From: B1 sp964355075
GTDB lineage: Bacteria; Bacteroidota; Bacteroidia; UKL13-3
Assembly (NCBI GenBank): GCA_964355075.1
Contig: CAYHCF010000003.1
Coordinates: forward strand, 1-64,000
DNA: 64,000 nucleotides
Reading direction: 5' to 3'
Part shown: positions 53,292 through 63,460 of the stretch, in pieces
Layout: each line of letters opens with the position of its first letter
Numbering within the stretch: the first letter of the stretch is position 1
Notes under the pieces: generated by a model
What the model was told of the DNA's origin: nothing
Seen by the model: only the letters and a program-made list of their open reading frames with translations
Database searches by the model: none
Made by a program: the position numbers and the translations under genes

Positions 53292-56200
53292 TCAATCCTG
53301 ATCTTCAATTTGCGATTCAAAATCGCCCATTGAATTGACTTTGTTCGCATAATAATTTCTCGTAAAATTACACCAGACACAATCTTCTTTTTCACAGCCT
53401 TTGGTAAATTCTTTATTCATTATTTTGGTGTAAACGTTCCCTATTTGTTCTTTTACAATTAGAACATCCTCAGGTGTTATTTGAATTCTTTCTTTGTGAA
53501 AACCAGCAATCTCTTTCTGGTTTACATCCGATTTGATAATAGGTTCAATAAAATCAAATTCGCTGCTTTTCATTTCCCATTTTTTGGTTTGGTCATAATC
53601 CATCAGAATTTTATAGAATATCGCCTGACGCCAATAGTCTCCACCAAATTGATCCTCAAATTTAGGATCTTTGCCTTCAGCAATTTGTTGTGAAACAGCT
53701 GATAAATCGGGTCTGTTGAATTTATTTTTGGCATTTTTATACTGCCCGGTTTTATAATCAACCACATTTACATAGTTTCCATCAAATTCCATTTTATCGA
53801 GTTTGCCATTCAATGGAATTCCTTCCATTACCACATTTCTGTACGATTTTTCAATACTGGTAACTTTGTTCCATTCCAAAAAATAGCGTGTGTAATATTT
53901 GGGCAAAATGCTTTCCCCGTACTCTAATCTTCTTTTAAAGTCGGCTTCAACAAAACTTTCTTGGTTTCTTCTCATGTACCATTTAAAATCTTTTACGAAC
54001 ATTTCGGGCTCGGGAAATTGTTTATTTTCACTTGCGTTCATTTTCTTGAACAATTGCTCAAGAGCGTAATGTACCGCTGAACCAAAGGTCATGCCGGCAC
54101 TTTTTGGAGATGGAACTTTAATGAAATTGTTAAAATAGAAGGCAATCGGACATTTTAAATAGCTGTTTAAATGCGTTACACTCAGGGAATATCTTTCCAG
54201 CAGGCTATCGGTAAACGCATTGTCAATGAGTGGGTATGGAATGTTGCTTTCCTTATGGGTCCGGGTAGCCTTAAAAAAATCAATCAGGTCATTTTCATGA
54301 ACAATTGCACTTTCGGTTTTAATGATTCCATCTTCACAAATTTCTGAAATAAAACGACTGGGCTCAAGCTCTTTTAAATTATTATCCTGTTTACAGTAGC
54401 TTATTTTTAAATAACGCTTTGCTCTGGTCATGGCAACGTAAAATAACCTTCTGGTTTCCTCGGTTTCATCTCCTGCTATTGAAAATAAGTTATCAGGTAA
54501 TTTATAATCACGATTGGCTCTGGCTTTATCCCATTTATGGCTGTTGCAACCTATTATAAATACGTATTCAAACTCTAAACCTTTTGCGGAATGGGTTGTT
54601 ATGAAATTAACTCCCTGTTCACTGTATATGATTTTTTCAGCTGGTAAAGGAATATCATTTTCAAGCATCAGGATGAATAATTTTGTGAGACCTGACAGGT
54701 TGGTTTGTGGATTTTTACTGCATTCGCTTTTAATAAAGTCAAAAAAAGTATTCAACAATTCCATCTGCCAGAATTTATTATTTGAACTTAAGGCAGAAAC
54801 TAAAAATCCACAACGGGTTAATATTGTTTGGAGTAATTCCTGTACGGTAATATTCGCAACTTGTAGAATTAAAAATTCAATACAATTGCTAAAACGCATG
54901 AGTTCTTTTCCATAAGTGGCGTGTTCAAATAAATCAGATTGTTTTTTTTGCGCCATCAACCTGATTTCTTCACGCCATGAGGTCTGCCTTTCGTTGAAAT
55001 TCCTGCCAGATAAAAATACAGATAGTCTGGCTATTTCCAGTGTTGGAATGGAGAATTCATCGTAATGTAAAATCTCGAACAGATAAGGTTCCCCGGAGTG
55101 TGGAATTTTCGATTCTGCATCCAGGTAATGCATCACATGAATGATTTTTTTTATAAGAGGTTCATTTAAAATGTCAACTCTTCTCCTCGAATTTACTTCA
55201 ATATTTCTCGCTTTAAAATAAGAAATCATTTCCTCCGACTGGGCATGATTTTTATAAAGGATAGCAATTTCATTCAATGGAACACCGGTTTTGTACAGGC
55301 GCTCTATTTCCTTTGCAATTGCGGTGGTTTCATGCGCAGTATTATAATATTCAACTATTTCAGGGAGGTTTATTAAATGGGCATTTAATGGATTACAGGC
55401 AATTAGTTTTTTATCGTTGGCCAACCTGATAAGATTGCGATCAATCAACTTCTTTGAGGCATCTAAAATTTGCTGGGAGGAGCGATAATTATTCTCTAAG
55501 GTAATGATTCTGATTCGATCCTGAAACTGTTTCGTAAAGCGCTCAATGTTTTCAATATTGGCTCCCTGGAAGCGGTAGATAGATTGGTCATCGTCGCCAA
55601 CAACAAATACATTTGGCTGATCCCAAAAACCAATCAATAACTGTAGTAAATCATTCTGAGAACCACTGGTATCCTGAAATTCATCAACCAGTAAATACAG
55701 AAACCGCTCCTGAAAATCCGATAATAAGCCTGCATTTTCCCGGAAGGCCTTTATCACCCATAAAATCATATCACTGAAATCAAAACGATTGTTTAATTGA
55801 AGCTTTTGCCTGAAAGGTTCGAACAGATCAACTGCAGCAAGCAATTGTTCCATTCTTTTCAACTCATCAATTAGTTTTTCTTCATTTAAATCTCCTTTTG
55901 AATAGGTGCTTCCATCTTTTCTCTTTCCGCCACGCTTATAAATATATGCTTCTCTGGTTTTTATTTCTTCACAATAAAGTTTGGTTCTTTCTTTTAAATA
56001 TTCTGCCGTCCAATCTTCTCTTTTCATGATCGAAAATAATGCAAGTAAGCGGTGAACCTCATAATACACCTCTCCGGTATAGCGCTTTAAGATATGATTC
56101 TTTGGCAGATCATCAATGATATCTCTGAGTAATTGTATTTGTTCAAGGTCGCTCACCGGGTCTAAATTTCTGAACCCAAACACATCCAGGTTTTCTTGTA

Positions 56201-56513
56201 TTACCATATTGCAAAAACCATGAAAGGTAGAAATGGAAACACGATAGGCATCAGGCCCGATAAACTCAAGCAACCTTTTTCGCATGGCAATGGTTCCTGC
56301 ATCGGTATAGGTTAAACACAGAATATTTTCGGGTGATGCATCGGTTTGCAGTAAAATATTTGCAATTCGGGCTGCGAGTATTTGCGTCTTGCCTGTACCG
56401 GGTCCGGCAATAACCATTACGGGTCCGTCAATTTGATCTACTGCCCGTTTCTGTTGCTCGTTCAGGCCATTATAAATTCCATTGTATTTTTGAAAGTACT
56501 GCTGGTTTGCCAT
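53292..56513 (-). CDS. UvrD/PcrA-type helicase fused to Fe-S PD-(D/E)XK nuclease
   Basis: A 1,073-aa ATP-dependent DNA helicase-nuclease; start set at the ATG giving MANQQYFQKYNG. Superfamily 1A helicase motifs: LNEQQKRAV (Q motif), GPGTGKTQ (Walker A, about residue 36), LLVDEFQDTSG (Walker B, about 274), GDDDQSIYRFQGA, ENNYRSSQQI, THSAKGLEFEYVF and FYVAMTRAKR. The C-terminal third is a RecB/AddB-type nuclease: GKLDKMEF, NVVDYKTGQ (about 919) and four cysteines, one in YLKCPIAFYF (about 787) and three in CEKEDCVWC (about 1039). That cysteine pattern matches the 4Fe-4S staple of AddB/Cas4 nucleases. A role in double-strand-break processing is likely. No partner subunit is adjacent. Confidence 0.92.
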   Translation of the reverse strand: MANQQYFQKYNGIYNGLNEQQKRAVDQIDGPVMVIAGPGTGKTQILAARIANILLQTDASPENILCLTYTDAGTIAMRKRLLEFIGPDAYRVSISTFHGFCNMVIQENLDVFGFRNLDPVSDLEQIQLLRDIIDDLPKNHILKRYTGEVYYEVHRLLALFSIMKREDWTAEYLKERTKLYCEEIKTREAYIYKRGGKRKDGSTYSKGDLNEEKLIDELKRMEQLLAAVDLFEPFRQKLQLNNRFDFSDMILWVIKAFRENAGLLSDFQERFLYLLVDEFQDTSGSQNDLLQLLIGFWDQPNVFVVGDDDQSIYRFQGANIENIERFTKQFQDRIRIITLENNYRSSQQILDASKKLIDRNLIRLANDKKLIACNPLNAHLINLPEIVEYYNTAHETTAIAKEIERLYKTGVPLNEIAILYKNHAQSEEMISYFKARNIEVNSRRRVDILNEPLIKKIIHVMHYLDAESKIPHSGEPYLFEILHYDEFSIPTLEIARLSVFLSGRNFNERQTSWREEIRLMAQKKQSDLFEHATYGKELMRFSNCIEFLILQVANITVQELLQTILTRCGFLVSALSSNNKFWQMELLNTFFDFIKSECSKNPQTNLSGLTKLFILMLENDIPLPAEKIIYSEQGVNFITTHSAKGLEFEYVFIIGCNSHKWDKARANRDYKLPDNLFSIAGDETEETRRLFYVAMTRAKRYLKISYCKQDNNLKELEPSRFISEICEDGIIKTESAIVHENDLIDFFKATRTHKESNIPYPLIDNAFTDSLLERYSLSVTHLNSYLKCPIAFYFNNFIKVPSPKSAGMTFGSAVHYALEQLFKKMNASENKQFPEPEMFVKDFKWYMRRNQESFVEADFKRRLEYGESILPKYYTRYFLEWNKVTSIEKSYRNVVMEGIPLNGKLDKMEFDGNYVNVVDYKTGQYKNAKNKFNRPDLSAVSQQIAEGKDPKFEDQFGGDYWRQAIFYKILMDYDQTKKWEMKSSEFDFIEPIIKSDVNQKEIAGFHKERIQITPEDVLIVKEQIGNVYTKIMNKEFTKGCEKEDCVWCNFTRNYYANKVNSMGDFESQIEDQD

Positions 56514-56611
56514 GAGGTAAAAGTAAAACTTTGAGGGCAAATAACCGTATTAATGAGAAGAACTTTCTTTGCACTTTAAATTAACAGAAAGAGAACCTGA
56601 AAAGGAGTTTT

Positions 56612-57088
56612 CTATATTTTTTCAAGCAATACCACAGCGTAAGCCGCAATGCCTTCCTCACGGCCAATGAAGCCTAACTTTTCGTTGGTGGTAGCCTTAA
56701 TTGAAATATCATCTGGGGTTATCATACCTATTTCGGCAATGCAGGCACGCATAGCATCAGCGTAGGGCATGATTTTTGGTTTCTCACAGACAACACTGCT
56801 GTCCATATTTACGATTCTAAATCCTTTTTCCGTCATCAACCCAATGCATTTTTTTAGGATCAGTTTGCTATCTATTCCCTTTATATTTTGGTCAGTATCC
56901 GGAAAGTGTTTGCCAATATCTCCAAGGGCTAAAGCTCCCAGAATGGCATCACAAATTGCATGTAATAAAACATCTGCATCGCTATGGCCAAGAATTCCTT
57001 TTTCGGCAGGAATTTTTATCCCTCCAAGCCAGAACTCTCTTTCTTCAGAAAGTTGGTGTACATCATAGCCAAAGCCTATTCTGTTCAT
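56612..57088 (-). CDS. ispF: 2-C-methyl-D-erythritol 2,4-cyclodiphosphate synthase
   Basis: Cytosolic MEP-pathway enzyme (158 aa) for isoprenoid precursors. The metal-binding D-x-H motif is at the start (GYDVHQL), followed by LGHSDADVLLHAICDAILGA, DIGKHFPDTD and the C-terminal KATTNEKLGFIGREEGIAA. Length is typical. Its ATG overlaps the stop of porV by one nucleotide (TAATG), so it is translationally coupled to the T9SS gene. This arrangement looks conserved by convenience rather than function. Confidence 0.97.
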   Translation of the reverse strand: MNRIGFGYDVHQLSEEREFWLGGIKIPAEKGILGHSDADVLLHAICDAILGALALGDIGKHFPDTDQNIKGIDSKLILKKCIGLMTEKGFRIVNMDSSVVCEKPKIMPYADAMRACIAEIGMITPDDISIKATTNEKLGFIGREEGIAAYAVVLLEKI

Positions 57089-58365
57089 TACTGGGATGGA
57101 GCTGTATTTCTCTCCTCTTTGTTTTGTGTAGCAAATGCATCCAGATCAAAAATCAGGCTGAAACGAAGGGTTCTTTCCAGCGGATTTCTTTGCTCGAAAG
57201 GTATGAGATAGGAAACATCTAAACCAAATACATTAAAGCGAAATCCGGCCCCAAAAGTTAAATATTTACGATTGCCTTTAGTGGGGTGCTCATAAAAATA
57301 ACCGGCACGTAAAGCAAACTGTTTATCATACCAGTATTCGAGTCCGCCGGAAATATTAATTTCATGAAGCTCTTCTTTCCAGCCACCCGGCGCGTCACTA
57401 AATGATTGCACCATACCCTGAACAACAGGTACATCCGGATCCCTTCCGGCATCAATAACAGGCTTGTTGTCTTGAATAACAATAACGCCGGCGCTGTCTC
57501 TTCTATAAACAGGACTTGTAGGAACCAATAATTTATTAAAATCTATCGCAAAAGCAATGGTATTGTATTTGTCAATTTCAATTTGGTCATAAACTCCGGC
57601 ACGCATATTAATAGGTATAAAATTCTGATATTGCTTGCTGGTATATGAAATTTTTGAACCAATATTGGTAATGGCAAAACCTAACCCATAGTTCATATCA
57701 TATTTTTTACCATCTAATTTTACTTTTCGGGTATTTTTATAATAAGCGGCAATATCACCGGCATAGGCGTTTCCGGCCTGAACCGGTGTTTGTGACTGGT
57801 TGAACCCTCCGGCCAAATCAGAACGGATATATCGCAAGGCAACTCCCAGAGAGAAATGCTCAGACAATTTGGAAGCATATCCTAAATCTATTGCCAATTC
57901 ATTCGGGGTATAATTCCCGGTACTATTTCCAAACTGATCTGTAAACTGAATTTGACCCAAAGAAAAATATCTCAATGAACCGGCCACCACAGAGCGGTCG
58001 TTAATTTTTGCAAACCCCGACATATATCCCAAAGAGATATCGGGTACAAGATTTCTTAACCAGGGTGTATAGGAAAGAGAAATAGCCCCTTTTTTATCGT
58101 TAAATGGATATTTGGCTATATTCCAATGCATGGCGTTTGGGTCGTTAGGGGTGGCAACGCCAACATCTCCCATGGCTCCACCGCGTGCTTCAGGGGTAAT
58201 CATTAAAAAGGGAACGGCTGTAGTAATGGTGTTTCTTCTTCCGTCTAATCCGGTTCCGGAATTATTTACTCCTCCTGTTACCTGGGCTTTTACATTAAAA
58301 AAAACACCAAATGATAGCAGGCATACAAGAGCCGTTTTTTTAATATATATATTTTTTATGTTCAT
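57088..58365 (-). CDS. porV: T9SS outer-membrane protein PorV
   Basis: A 425-aa outer-membrane beta-barrel of the FadL-like fold with a signal peptide at about residues 1-27. GGVNNSGTGLDGRRNTITTAVPFLMITPEARGGAMGDVGVATPNDPNAMHWNIA near the start is the PorV hallmark region; SLSYTPWLRNLVPDISLGY follows. In T9SS, PorV carries cargo from the SprA translocon to the PorU sortase. It lies 44 bp downstream of porU and overlaps ispF by 1 nt, forming a porU-porV-ispF unit. The barrel end (FDLDAFATQNKEERNTAPSQ) has a short polar tail. Confidence 0.93.
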   Translation of the reverse strand: MNIKNIYIKKTALVCLLSFGVFFNVKAQVTGGVNNSGTGLDGRRNTITTAVPFLMITPEARGGAMGDVGVATPNDPNAMHWNIAKYPFNDKKGAISLSYTPWLRNLVPDISLGYMSGFAKINDRSVVAGSLRYFSLGQIQFTDQFGNSTGNYTPNELAIDLGYASKLSEHFSLGVALRYIRSDLAGGFNQSQTPVQAGNAYAGDIAAYYKNTRKVKLDGKKYDMNYGLGFAITNIGSKISYTSKQYQNFIPINMRAGVYDQIEIDKYNTIAFAIDFNKLLVPTSPVYRRDSAGVIVIQDNKPVIDAGRDPDVPVVQGMVQSFSDAPGGWKEELHEINISGGLEYWYDKQFALRAGYFYEHPTKGNRKYLTFGAGFRFNVFGLDVSYLIPFEQRNPLERTLRFSLIFDLDAFATQNKEERNTAPSQ

Positions 58366-58409
58366 AGAATTTCCGCGAACAAAAATAATTTTCTGTTCAA
58401 GTTTAGCAA

Positions 58410-61400
58410 TTAATTTAGAATAACCAATTTTTCGATTTTTTCAACAGCTTTATTTCCAGGCGATTTAAGTTTGAGTTTGTAAATATAAACTCCTTTTGCC
58501 AGACGGTCGCCGAATTCGTCTTTTGCATCCCAATTGAGTTGATCAAAATGATTCCCATCGGCAAATATATCAGTTTGTAAGGTCTTAATCATTTTTCCGC
58601 TTACCGTAAAAATCTGAATCATTACAGAAATGTTCTCTCCTGGCTGGTTGTGATCGAAATGAAATGTGGTGTGATCATTAAAAGGATTTGGATAATTTAA
58701 TAAATGGGTAATTTCCGGTTTAGCAGAATTTTTAACCTCAAAATCCAGGATAGCCTCCGATAAATTATTGTAGACATCGTAAGCTTTAAATTTTATCTGG
58801 TGTTTTCCTGCCCTTAAATTCTTGTATTTATATTGAACTTCCCCACTTTGATAGCTGTTAATAGTTGCCTGATAATAGTCGTTCATGATGATACTTTGCG
58901 TATAATTATTATTTAAGATCCCCGTTAAATCGCGTCCGATTCCTCTGCCTGTTGTGTTTATTCCATTTTCATCATAGAGTTTGGCTATAAAAGTAGGACT
59001 TTCATTAGATAAACCGCCGTTCACAAATTTTTCGTCGTTCAGAAATAATTTAATTTCAGGTCCTTTTTTATCAATGGAAGCGCTATCACTGGTTCCACCA
59101 ATTAATATTTTATTATCATACCCGTTGGCGTCGGCAATATCATTATTTGAATAATAACTTATTTTGCCTTTTCCATATTCGTAGGCAATATCTTTTGGTA
59201 CGATGAATGTAAATTTAAAGCTTCCGTTTTCAACACTCGATTTTCCCCGGTAAAGAACATTATTCTGCATAATAAAAGGTACCGCAAGATTTGATGGGGC
59301 ATCGTTTCCCAAAGTAGTATAGATGGCAAATTTGTCGTATACGGTTGGGAAAATAATGCCATTGAAATTTTTCATGATATTCCCGCTTTTATCGGTAATA
59401 ACCCCACTCATCTCAAATTTTTTTAAGGCCTTTAACGTATCCGAAAAAATAGAAGAGGCGATACCGTTGATGAAAGTAGTTTTAACTTCATAATTGGGAT
59501 AGGCCAAAGTTAACATGGGATCTCCCAAAAGCGTGAAGTTTCGGGTATTGGCAGAAACAGTGGCATTTTTTGTTTCCCGAATAATGTCACCTAAACGGGG
59601 AGGGTTCAGTTGCGATATGGAATCGAATCCGGCATGCTCATAGAACCGTTCATTTAAGAGTGCATTTTCCCCTGAATATACCAGGCGAACAGTTGTAAAC
59701 AGGCCTATTCCTCCTCCATTTGGATTCAATAAAACCAGTTCTCCGGCCGCGTTTCTGGCGGGATCATCAAATCTGCTGAATTCGCAGGTAGCAGTTACAA
59801 ACAAAGGCAACCTTACATTACCCGTAGAATTCAATCCGTTAGTCCAACTGTTAATATCATCAATCCCCATTACCCGTTCGGCGGTTAAGCCCACCTCGCC
59901 TCCGTGTCCGGTATAGTTAAATACCAAACATCCTTTATCAACCGCGTTGTTAAAAGCAGTTTGTGCATCAGGATATCTCGAACCACCGGCTGTACTTTCT
60001 TTTTTGTAAGCATCTAAAAATATCTTCTCAACATTGTATTCCGGATATTTGTTTAAAATAATATTAGCCAGATCATCTGACTGCTTTTGGTGCGTGTTAC
60101 CATCTCCGTCATCAGCTGTAAAAACAAGTACATTTCGCCAATTTGCCAATGAATTATTTGAAGTATAGGAAATAATTTTGTTAACCAAAGAATTGGCTTC
60201 TTCATTGTTGGAAACAGGTAATCTGCCAATTCCAATATCCAATAATTCATTGCCGGCACCTAATTCCCATCGCCCCTCATTATCATCTAACAGGGCAATA
60301 AAGTCATCGCTGCAATAGGAACCCGTCGGATCAAATGATTCAATACTTTCGAAGGTAGGAATGAAATTTGTATTGGGGTTTTGACGATACTTATAATCAT
60401 AAGAAGCTCTTCCCATCAAAGTAACAAAGGCCGGAATTTCAGCGGGAACAGTTGCGCGTTTATAAAACATGCGTAAAAAATCGCGGGTTGCACATAAATC
60501 CGGAGCCCCGCCAGAAAACTCGTTATAAATATCCTGAATATTTACAACATGTACAGTCATGCTGTCAAATTTTCTGTGGTGTTCGGCCAAACGTTTCGCC
60601 TCAGTCAGGAATAAAGGGTGCGTGATAATAAACCCATTCGCAAAAGGCAGTGCATGTAAATTCTGATTGGCAACTTTCCCTGCATTGATTACCTGAAAAA
60701 AATTGCTTCCATCATATACGGCAAATAATTTTAAGCTATCAGTATTTGCAATAAAACTATAGGTGCTTCCAGTGAGGGCGCCCTCAATAATAAATGGAGA
60801 AACAGGATCGCTTACATCTAAAATGGTAAGGTTGCGGTTTGCGGCAATATCAAACTGTGTTTTTTTTCCTGAACCGATATTTGCGGAACTTCTGAAGACA
60901 AAATTACCATTATAGTTTCTCAACTCGGCTTTTGCCTGAAGTTCAAAATAATCTAACCAACCTATACTTCCGCTCGCAGGTTTGTTATAATAATAATCAA
61001 GCGTAAAATTAGAGGAGGCATTTGTAAATGTGGTGCTGCCAAATTGCAAACCACAAGTAAAGGGTTGCTCATAACCCGGTGAAATGGTGGAACAGGGATG
61101 TGTTAATATCGTGGTCCCGTTCAGTATTACTTTAAACTCACTGCTTACAAATGACCGTGCTGTAACAGATGAGTTGAGTAAGATCGGTTCAGTACTTATT
61201 AAAAAAGGTATGCTTACATTAAAACTCTGTTGCGTAACACGGTCAAATTCTTCGCCAACCCATACTTTACCGGATTTAATTAAATTCGACTTTTCGTTTT
61301 CATAACAATAAAGAAAATTATAACTATTCTGAACCGCATCCGGATTGGTTTGAATGGAATTTTTTTGAATACGCTTCCCGGTCTGATTACCGATGGTCAG

Positions 61401-62273
61401 GAAATAATAAGTTGTATCGCAGTATAAATTTGAGAAATGAGAGAATTTTGAGCTTGCAGGATCAAACTTCCATTGATTCAATTGAGATTCTCCATAAAAC
61501 GCTATGTAATCGCCTGGGTTAAATTTCCCGTCACTTTCTCCCTGAACCGTTATTGAAATTTCGGCTAAATCATCAATTCTGTTTTTTGAATTTCCCTGCG
61601 GTAACATCCCGGCTCCATGTCCAAATAATTGAATTTTTCGGGGATCAATGGCATCTACATCCATTCCGATATTTTTTAAAGTGGCATAATCAATCCGGTA
61701 TATTCCATTGGTAACAGTCGCAAGTTTGAACCAATTTCCGCTTGACAGTACCGAACTTGATGCATAAGGCTTTTTATTCCTAACCCATGAATTAGCTAAT
61801 TTTGGCCTGCTCACAATCCGAATAGAAAATGAAATCAACTTTTGGATCATGCCCTGATTTAAGGCAAGAGGTATAAAACTCACAATAACGGTTGGTTTGC
61901 CTCTTTGAAAACCCAACTCATATTTAAGCTGAAAATTATCTTTCAAAAAATTATTTGATTGAACCCAATCCGGATTAATATTTTCAGATTTCGTAGAAAT
62001 AATGGAAACATTTTCCAATATTTCATCATCAATCGGGAAAATTTCCTGAAAAAATGGAAGATAATTTTTTTCTAAAAAATTATTTGCACCGTCAAAAGTC
62101 AGGTAGTTTGTGAAGGTTTTACCGCCAATTGAGTAATCATGATACAATTTCCAATTTAGGGTCCTATTTATAGTAAAAGTGCCTGCAAATAAAGCAGTTG
62201 GAAACAAAAGGAAGCTCGATAATATACAGCATAATGGTATCTTAAAATCTCTATTTTTACGAAAAAATTGCAT
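58410..62273 (-). CDS. porU: T9SS sortase PorU (C25 gingipain-like peptidase)
   Basis: A 1,287-aa cell-surface sortase that cleaves the C-terminal tails of T9SS cargo and attaches them to the surface. Start set at the ATG giving MQFFRKN; an upstream TTG would add four residues. The signal peptide lies around residues 10-31. The C25 peptidase core has the catalytic histidine in NYTGHGGEVGL (about residue 789) and the catalytic cysteine in VTATCEFSRFDDP (about 830). An Ig-like/jelly-roll region follows. The protein ends with its own type A-like tail (LNYPNPFNDHTTF...LAKGVYIYKLKLKSPGNKAVEKIEKLVILN), as known for PorU. Its targets would include the six large cargo proteins in this window. Confidence 0.94.
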   Translation of the reverse strand: MQFFRKNRDFKIPLCCILSSFLLFPTALFAGTFTINRTLNWKLYHDYSIGGKTFTNYLTFDGANNFLEKNYLPFFQEIFPIDDEILENVSIISTKSENINPDWVQSNNFLKDNFQLKYELGFQRGKPTVIVSFIPLALNQGMIQKLISFSIRIVSRPKLANSWVRNKKPYASSSVLSSGNWFKLATVTNGIYRIDYATLKNIGMDVDAIDPRKIQLFGHGAGMLPQGNSKNRIDDLAEISITVQGESDGKFNPGDYIAFYGESQLNQWKFDPASSKFSHFSNLYCDTTYYFLTIGNQTGKRIQKNSIQTNPDAVQNSYNFLYCYENEKSNLIKSGKVWVGEEFDRVTQQSFNVSIPFLISTEPILLNSSVTARSFVSSEFKVILNGTTILTHPCSTISPGYEQPFTCGLQFGSTTFTNASSNFTLDYYYNKPASGSIGWLDYFELQAKAELRNYNGNFVFRSSANIGSGKKTQFDIAANRNLTILDVSDPVSPFIIEGALTGSTYSFIANTDSLKLFAVYDGSNFFQVINAGKVANQNLHALPFANGFIITHPLFLTEAKRLAEHHRKFDSMTVHVVNIQDIYNEFSGGAPDLCATRDFLRMFYKRATVPAEIPAFVTLMGRASYDYKYRQNPNTNFIPTFESIESFDPTGSYCSDDFIALLDDNEGRWELGAGNELLDIGIGRLPVSNNEEANSLVNKIISYTSNNSLANWRNVLVFTADDGDGNTHQKQSDDLANIILNKYPEYNVEKIFLDAYKKESTAGGSRYPDAQTAFNNAVDKGCLVFNYTGHGGEVGLTAERVMGIDDINSWTNGLNSTGNVRLPLFVTATCEFSRFDDPARNAAGELVLLNPNGGGIGLFTTVRLVYSGENALLNERFYEHAGFDSISQLNPPRLGDIIRETKNATVSANTRNFTLLGDPMLTLAYPNYEVKTTFINGIASSIFSDTLKALKKFEMSGVITDKSGNIMKNFNGIIFPTVYDKFAIYTTLGNDAPSNLAVPFIMQNNVLYRGKSSVENGSFKFTFIVPKDIAYEYGKGKISYYSNNDIADANGYDNKILIGGTSDSASIDKKGPEIKLFLNDEKFVNGGLSNESPTFIAKLYDENGINTTGRGIGRDLTGILNNNYTQSIIMNDYYQATINSYQSGEVQYKYKNLRAGKHQIKFKAYDVYNNLSEAILDFEVKNSAKPEITHLLNYPNPFNDHTTFHFDHNQPGENISVMIQIFTVSGKMIKTLQTDIFADGNHFDQLNWDAKDEFGDRLAKGVYIYKLKLKSPGNKAVEKIEKLVILN

Positions 62274-62421
62274 ATTAAAATACAAAATACTTATTATTGA
62301 AAGTTAATTAGGTAGCTTTTAAACGACAACAAATAAAAAGAAATTGTGTTATTCTATTAAACTTTATTAAAAGTTTAACAGTACTATTGCAATAAATTAC
62401 GTGTAGTATTCGAAATTTAAA

Positions 62422-63417
62422 ATGATCTTGAGAGAAGCCTTAACGCTTAAAGCATACATATTAATTCTATTGTTTTTGACAGTAGAAATAGAAGCGTGGG
62501 CGCAGGATCCTCAGTTTTCTCAATTCTATGCAAATCCAATTTACACAAACCCTGCGTTCGCCGGCAGTTCTAAAGTCGGCAGGTTCGTTATAAATGCACG
62601 TAACCAATGGCCAAGCATTTCAGGGGCTTTCCGCACCGGTTCGTTTAGTTATGATGAACATTTTGATAATATTAATGGAGGAATTGGGGTACAGGCAACT
62701 TATGATGAACAGGGAGTGGGAACCTTGCGAACAACCGGTATAACACTCATGTATTCCTACCAAATTGCAATTAACCGGAGGCTTACGATGCGGGCTTCCG
62801 TACAGGCAGGTTATATGCAAAAAACGATCGACTTTAATAAATTACTTTGGTATGATCAAATAGTTTTGACACAGGGTTTTATTCGTCCTACCAGTGAACC
62901 CAATGGAAATAATGCCGTTAATATCACAAATTTTGCTGCAGGGATTGTTACCTATACCAAGAATTTTTATGCTGGGATGGCTGTTCATAATATTTTTGAA
63001 CCGGAGCAGGATTTTTATTCAGGCATAGGAAATAATATCCCGAGAAGGTACACAGCCAATGTAGGATTGGTAATTCCGGTGGTTGAAAGCAGGCATGAGA
63101 GCCGGCAGGTAAATATTTATCCAAATGTGATTGTAAAGTCGCAGCGGCAATTCAATCAATTAAATATAGGATTGTATGCAAGTAAAGGCAATTTCGTCGG
63201 AGGACTCTATTTCCGCCAAAATACAGTAAATGCAGATGCCTTTATTTTTCTTATTGGAATTAGAGCCAAAGCCATAAAAGTGGGTTATTCTTATGATGCC
63301 ACAGTTAGTACTGCGCGCACGGGTGCGGTAAATTCACATGAACTTTCCGTAGCCTTTGAAATTAAGAAAAGAGTTCCAAAAGTGGTTATCAGAAAGTTGA
63401 CTTGCCCGGATTATTAA
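62422..63417 (+). CDS. PorP/SprF family T9SS membrane protein
   Basis: A 331-aa outer-membrane beta-barrel with a signal peptide at about residues 1-27 (ending EAWAQ). DPQFSQFYANPIYTNPAFAGSSKVGRFVINARNQWP is the diagnostic start of the PorP/SprF family, which anchors the T9SS ring/motor or aids export of particular cargo. GGIGVQATYDEQGVGTLRTTGI and repeated amphipathic strands follow. It is divergent from porU, with 148 bp between start codons. The C-terminus (KKRVPKVVIRKLTCPDY) is basic and lacks a peptidoglycan-binding or OmpA domain. A second gene of the family follows 43 bp downstream. Confidence 0.93.
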   Translation: MILREALTLKAYILILLFLTVEIEAWAQDPQFSQFYANPIYTNPAFAGSSKVGRFVINARNQWPSISGAFRTGSFSYDEHFDNINGGIGVQATYDEQGVGTLRTTGITLMYSYQIAINRRLTMRASVQAGYMQKTIDFNKLLWYDQIVLTQGFIRPTSEPNGNNAVNITNFAAGIVTYTKNFYAGMAVHNIFEPEQDFYSGIGNNIPRRYTANVGLVIPVVESRHESRQVNIYPNVIVKSQRQFNQLNIGLYASKGNFVGGLYFRQNTVNADAFIFLIGIRAKAIKVGYSYDATVSTARTGAVNSHELSVAFEIKKRVPKVVIRKLTCPDY

Positions 63418-63427
63418 ATATTAAAAT

Positions 63428-63435
63428 TAATTTTG
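63428..63435 (+). promoter_or_regulatory. Putative -7 box between the porP/sprF genes
   Basis: TAATTTTG, a perfect TAnnTTTG box, lies 25 bp before the second porP/sprF start. No TTTG is found at exactly 19-20 bp upstream. The gene could therefore have its own promoter as well as read-through. Confidence 0.4.
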
Positions 63436-63460
63436 TATATTGCGGTAACATTTGAGTCAG

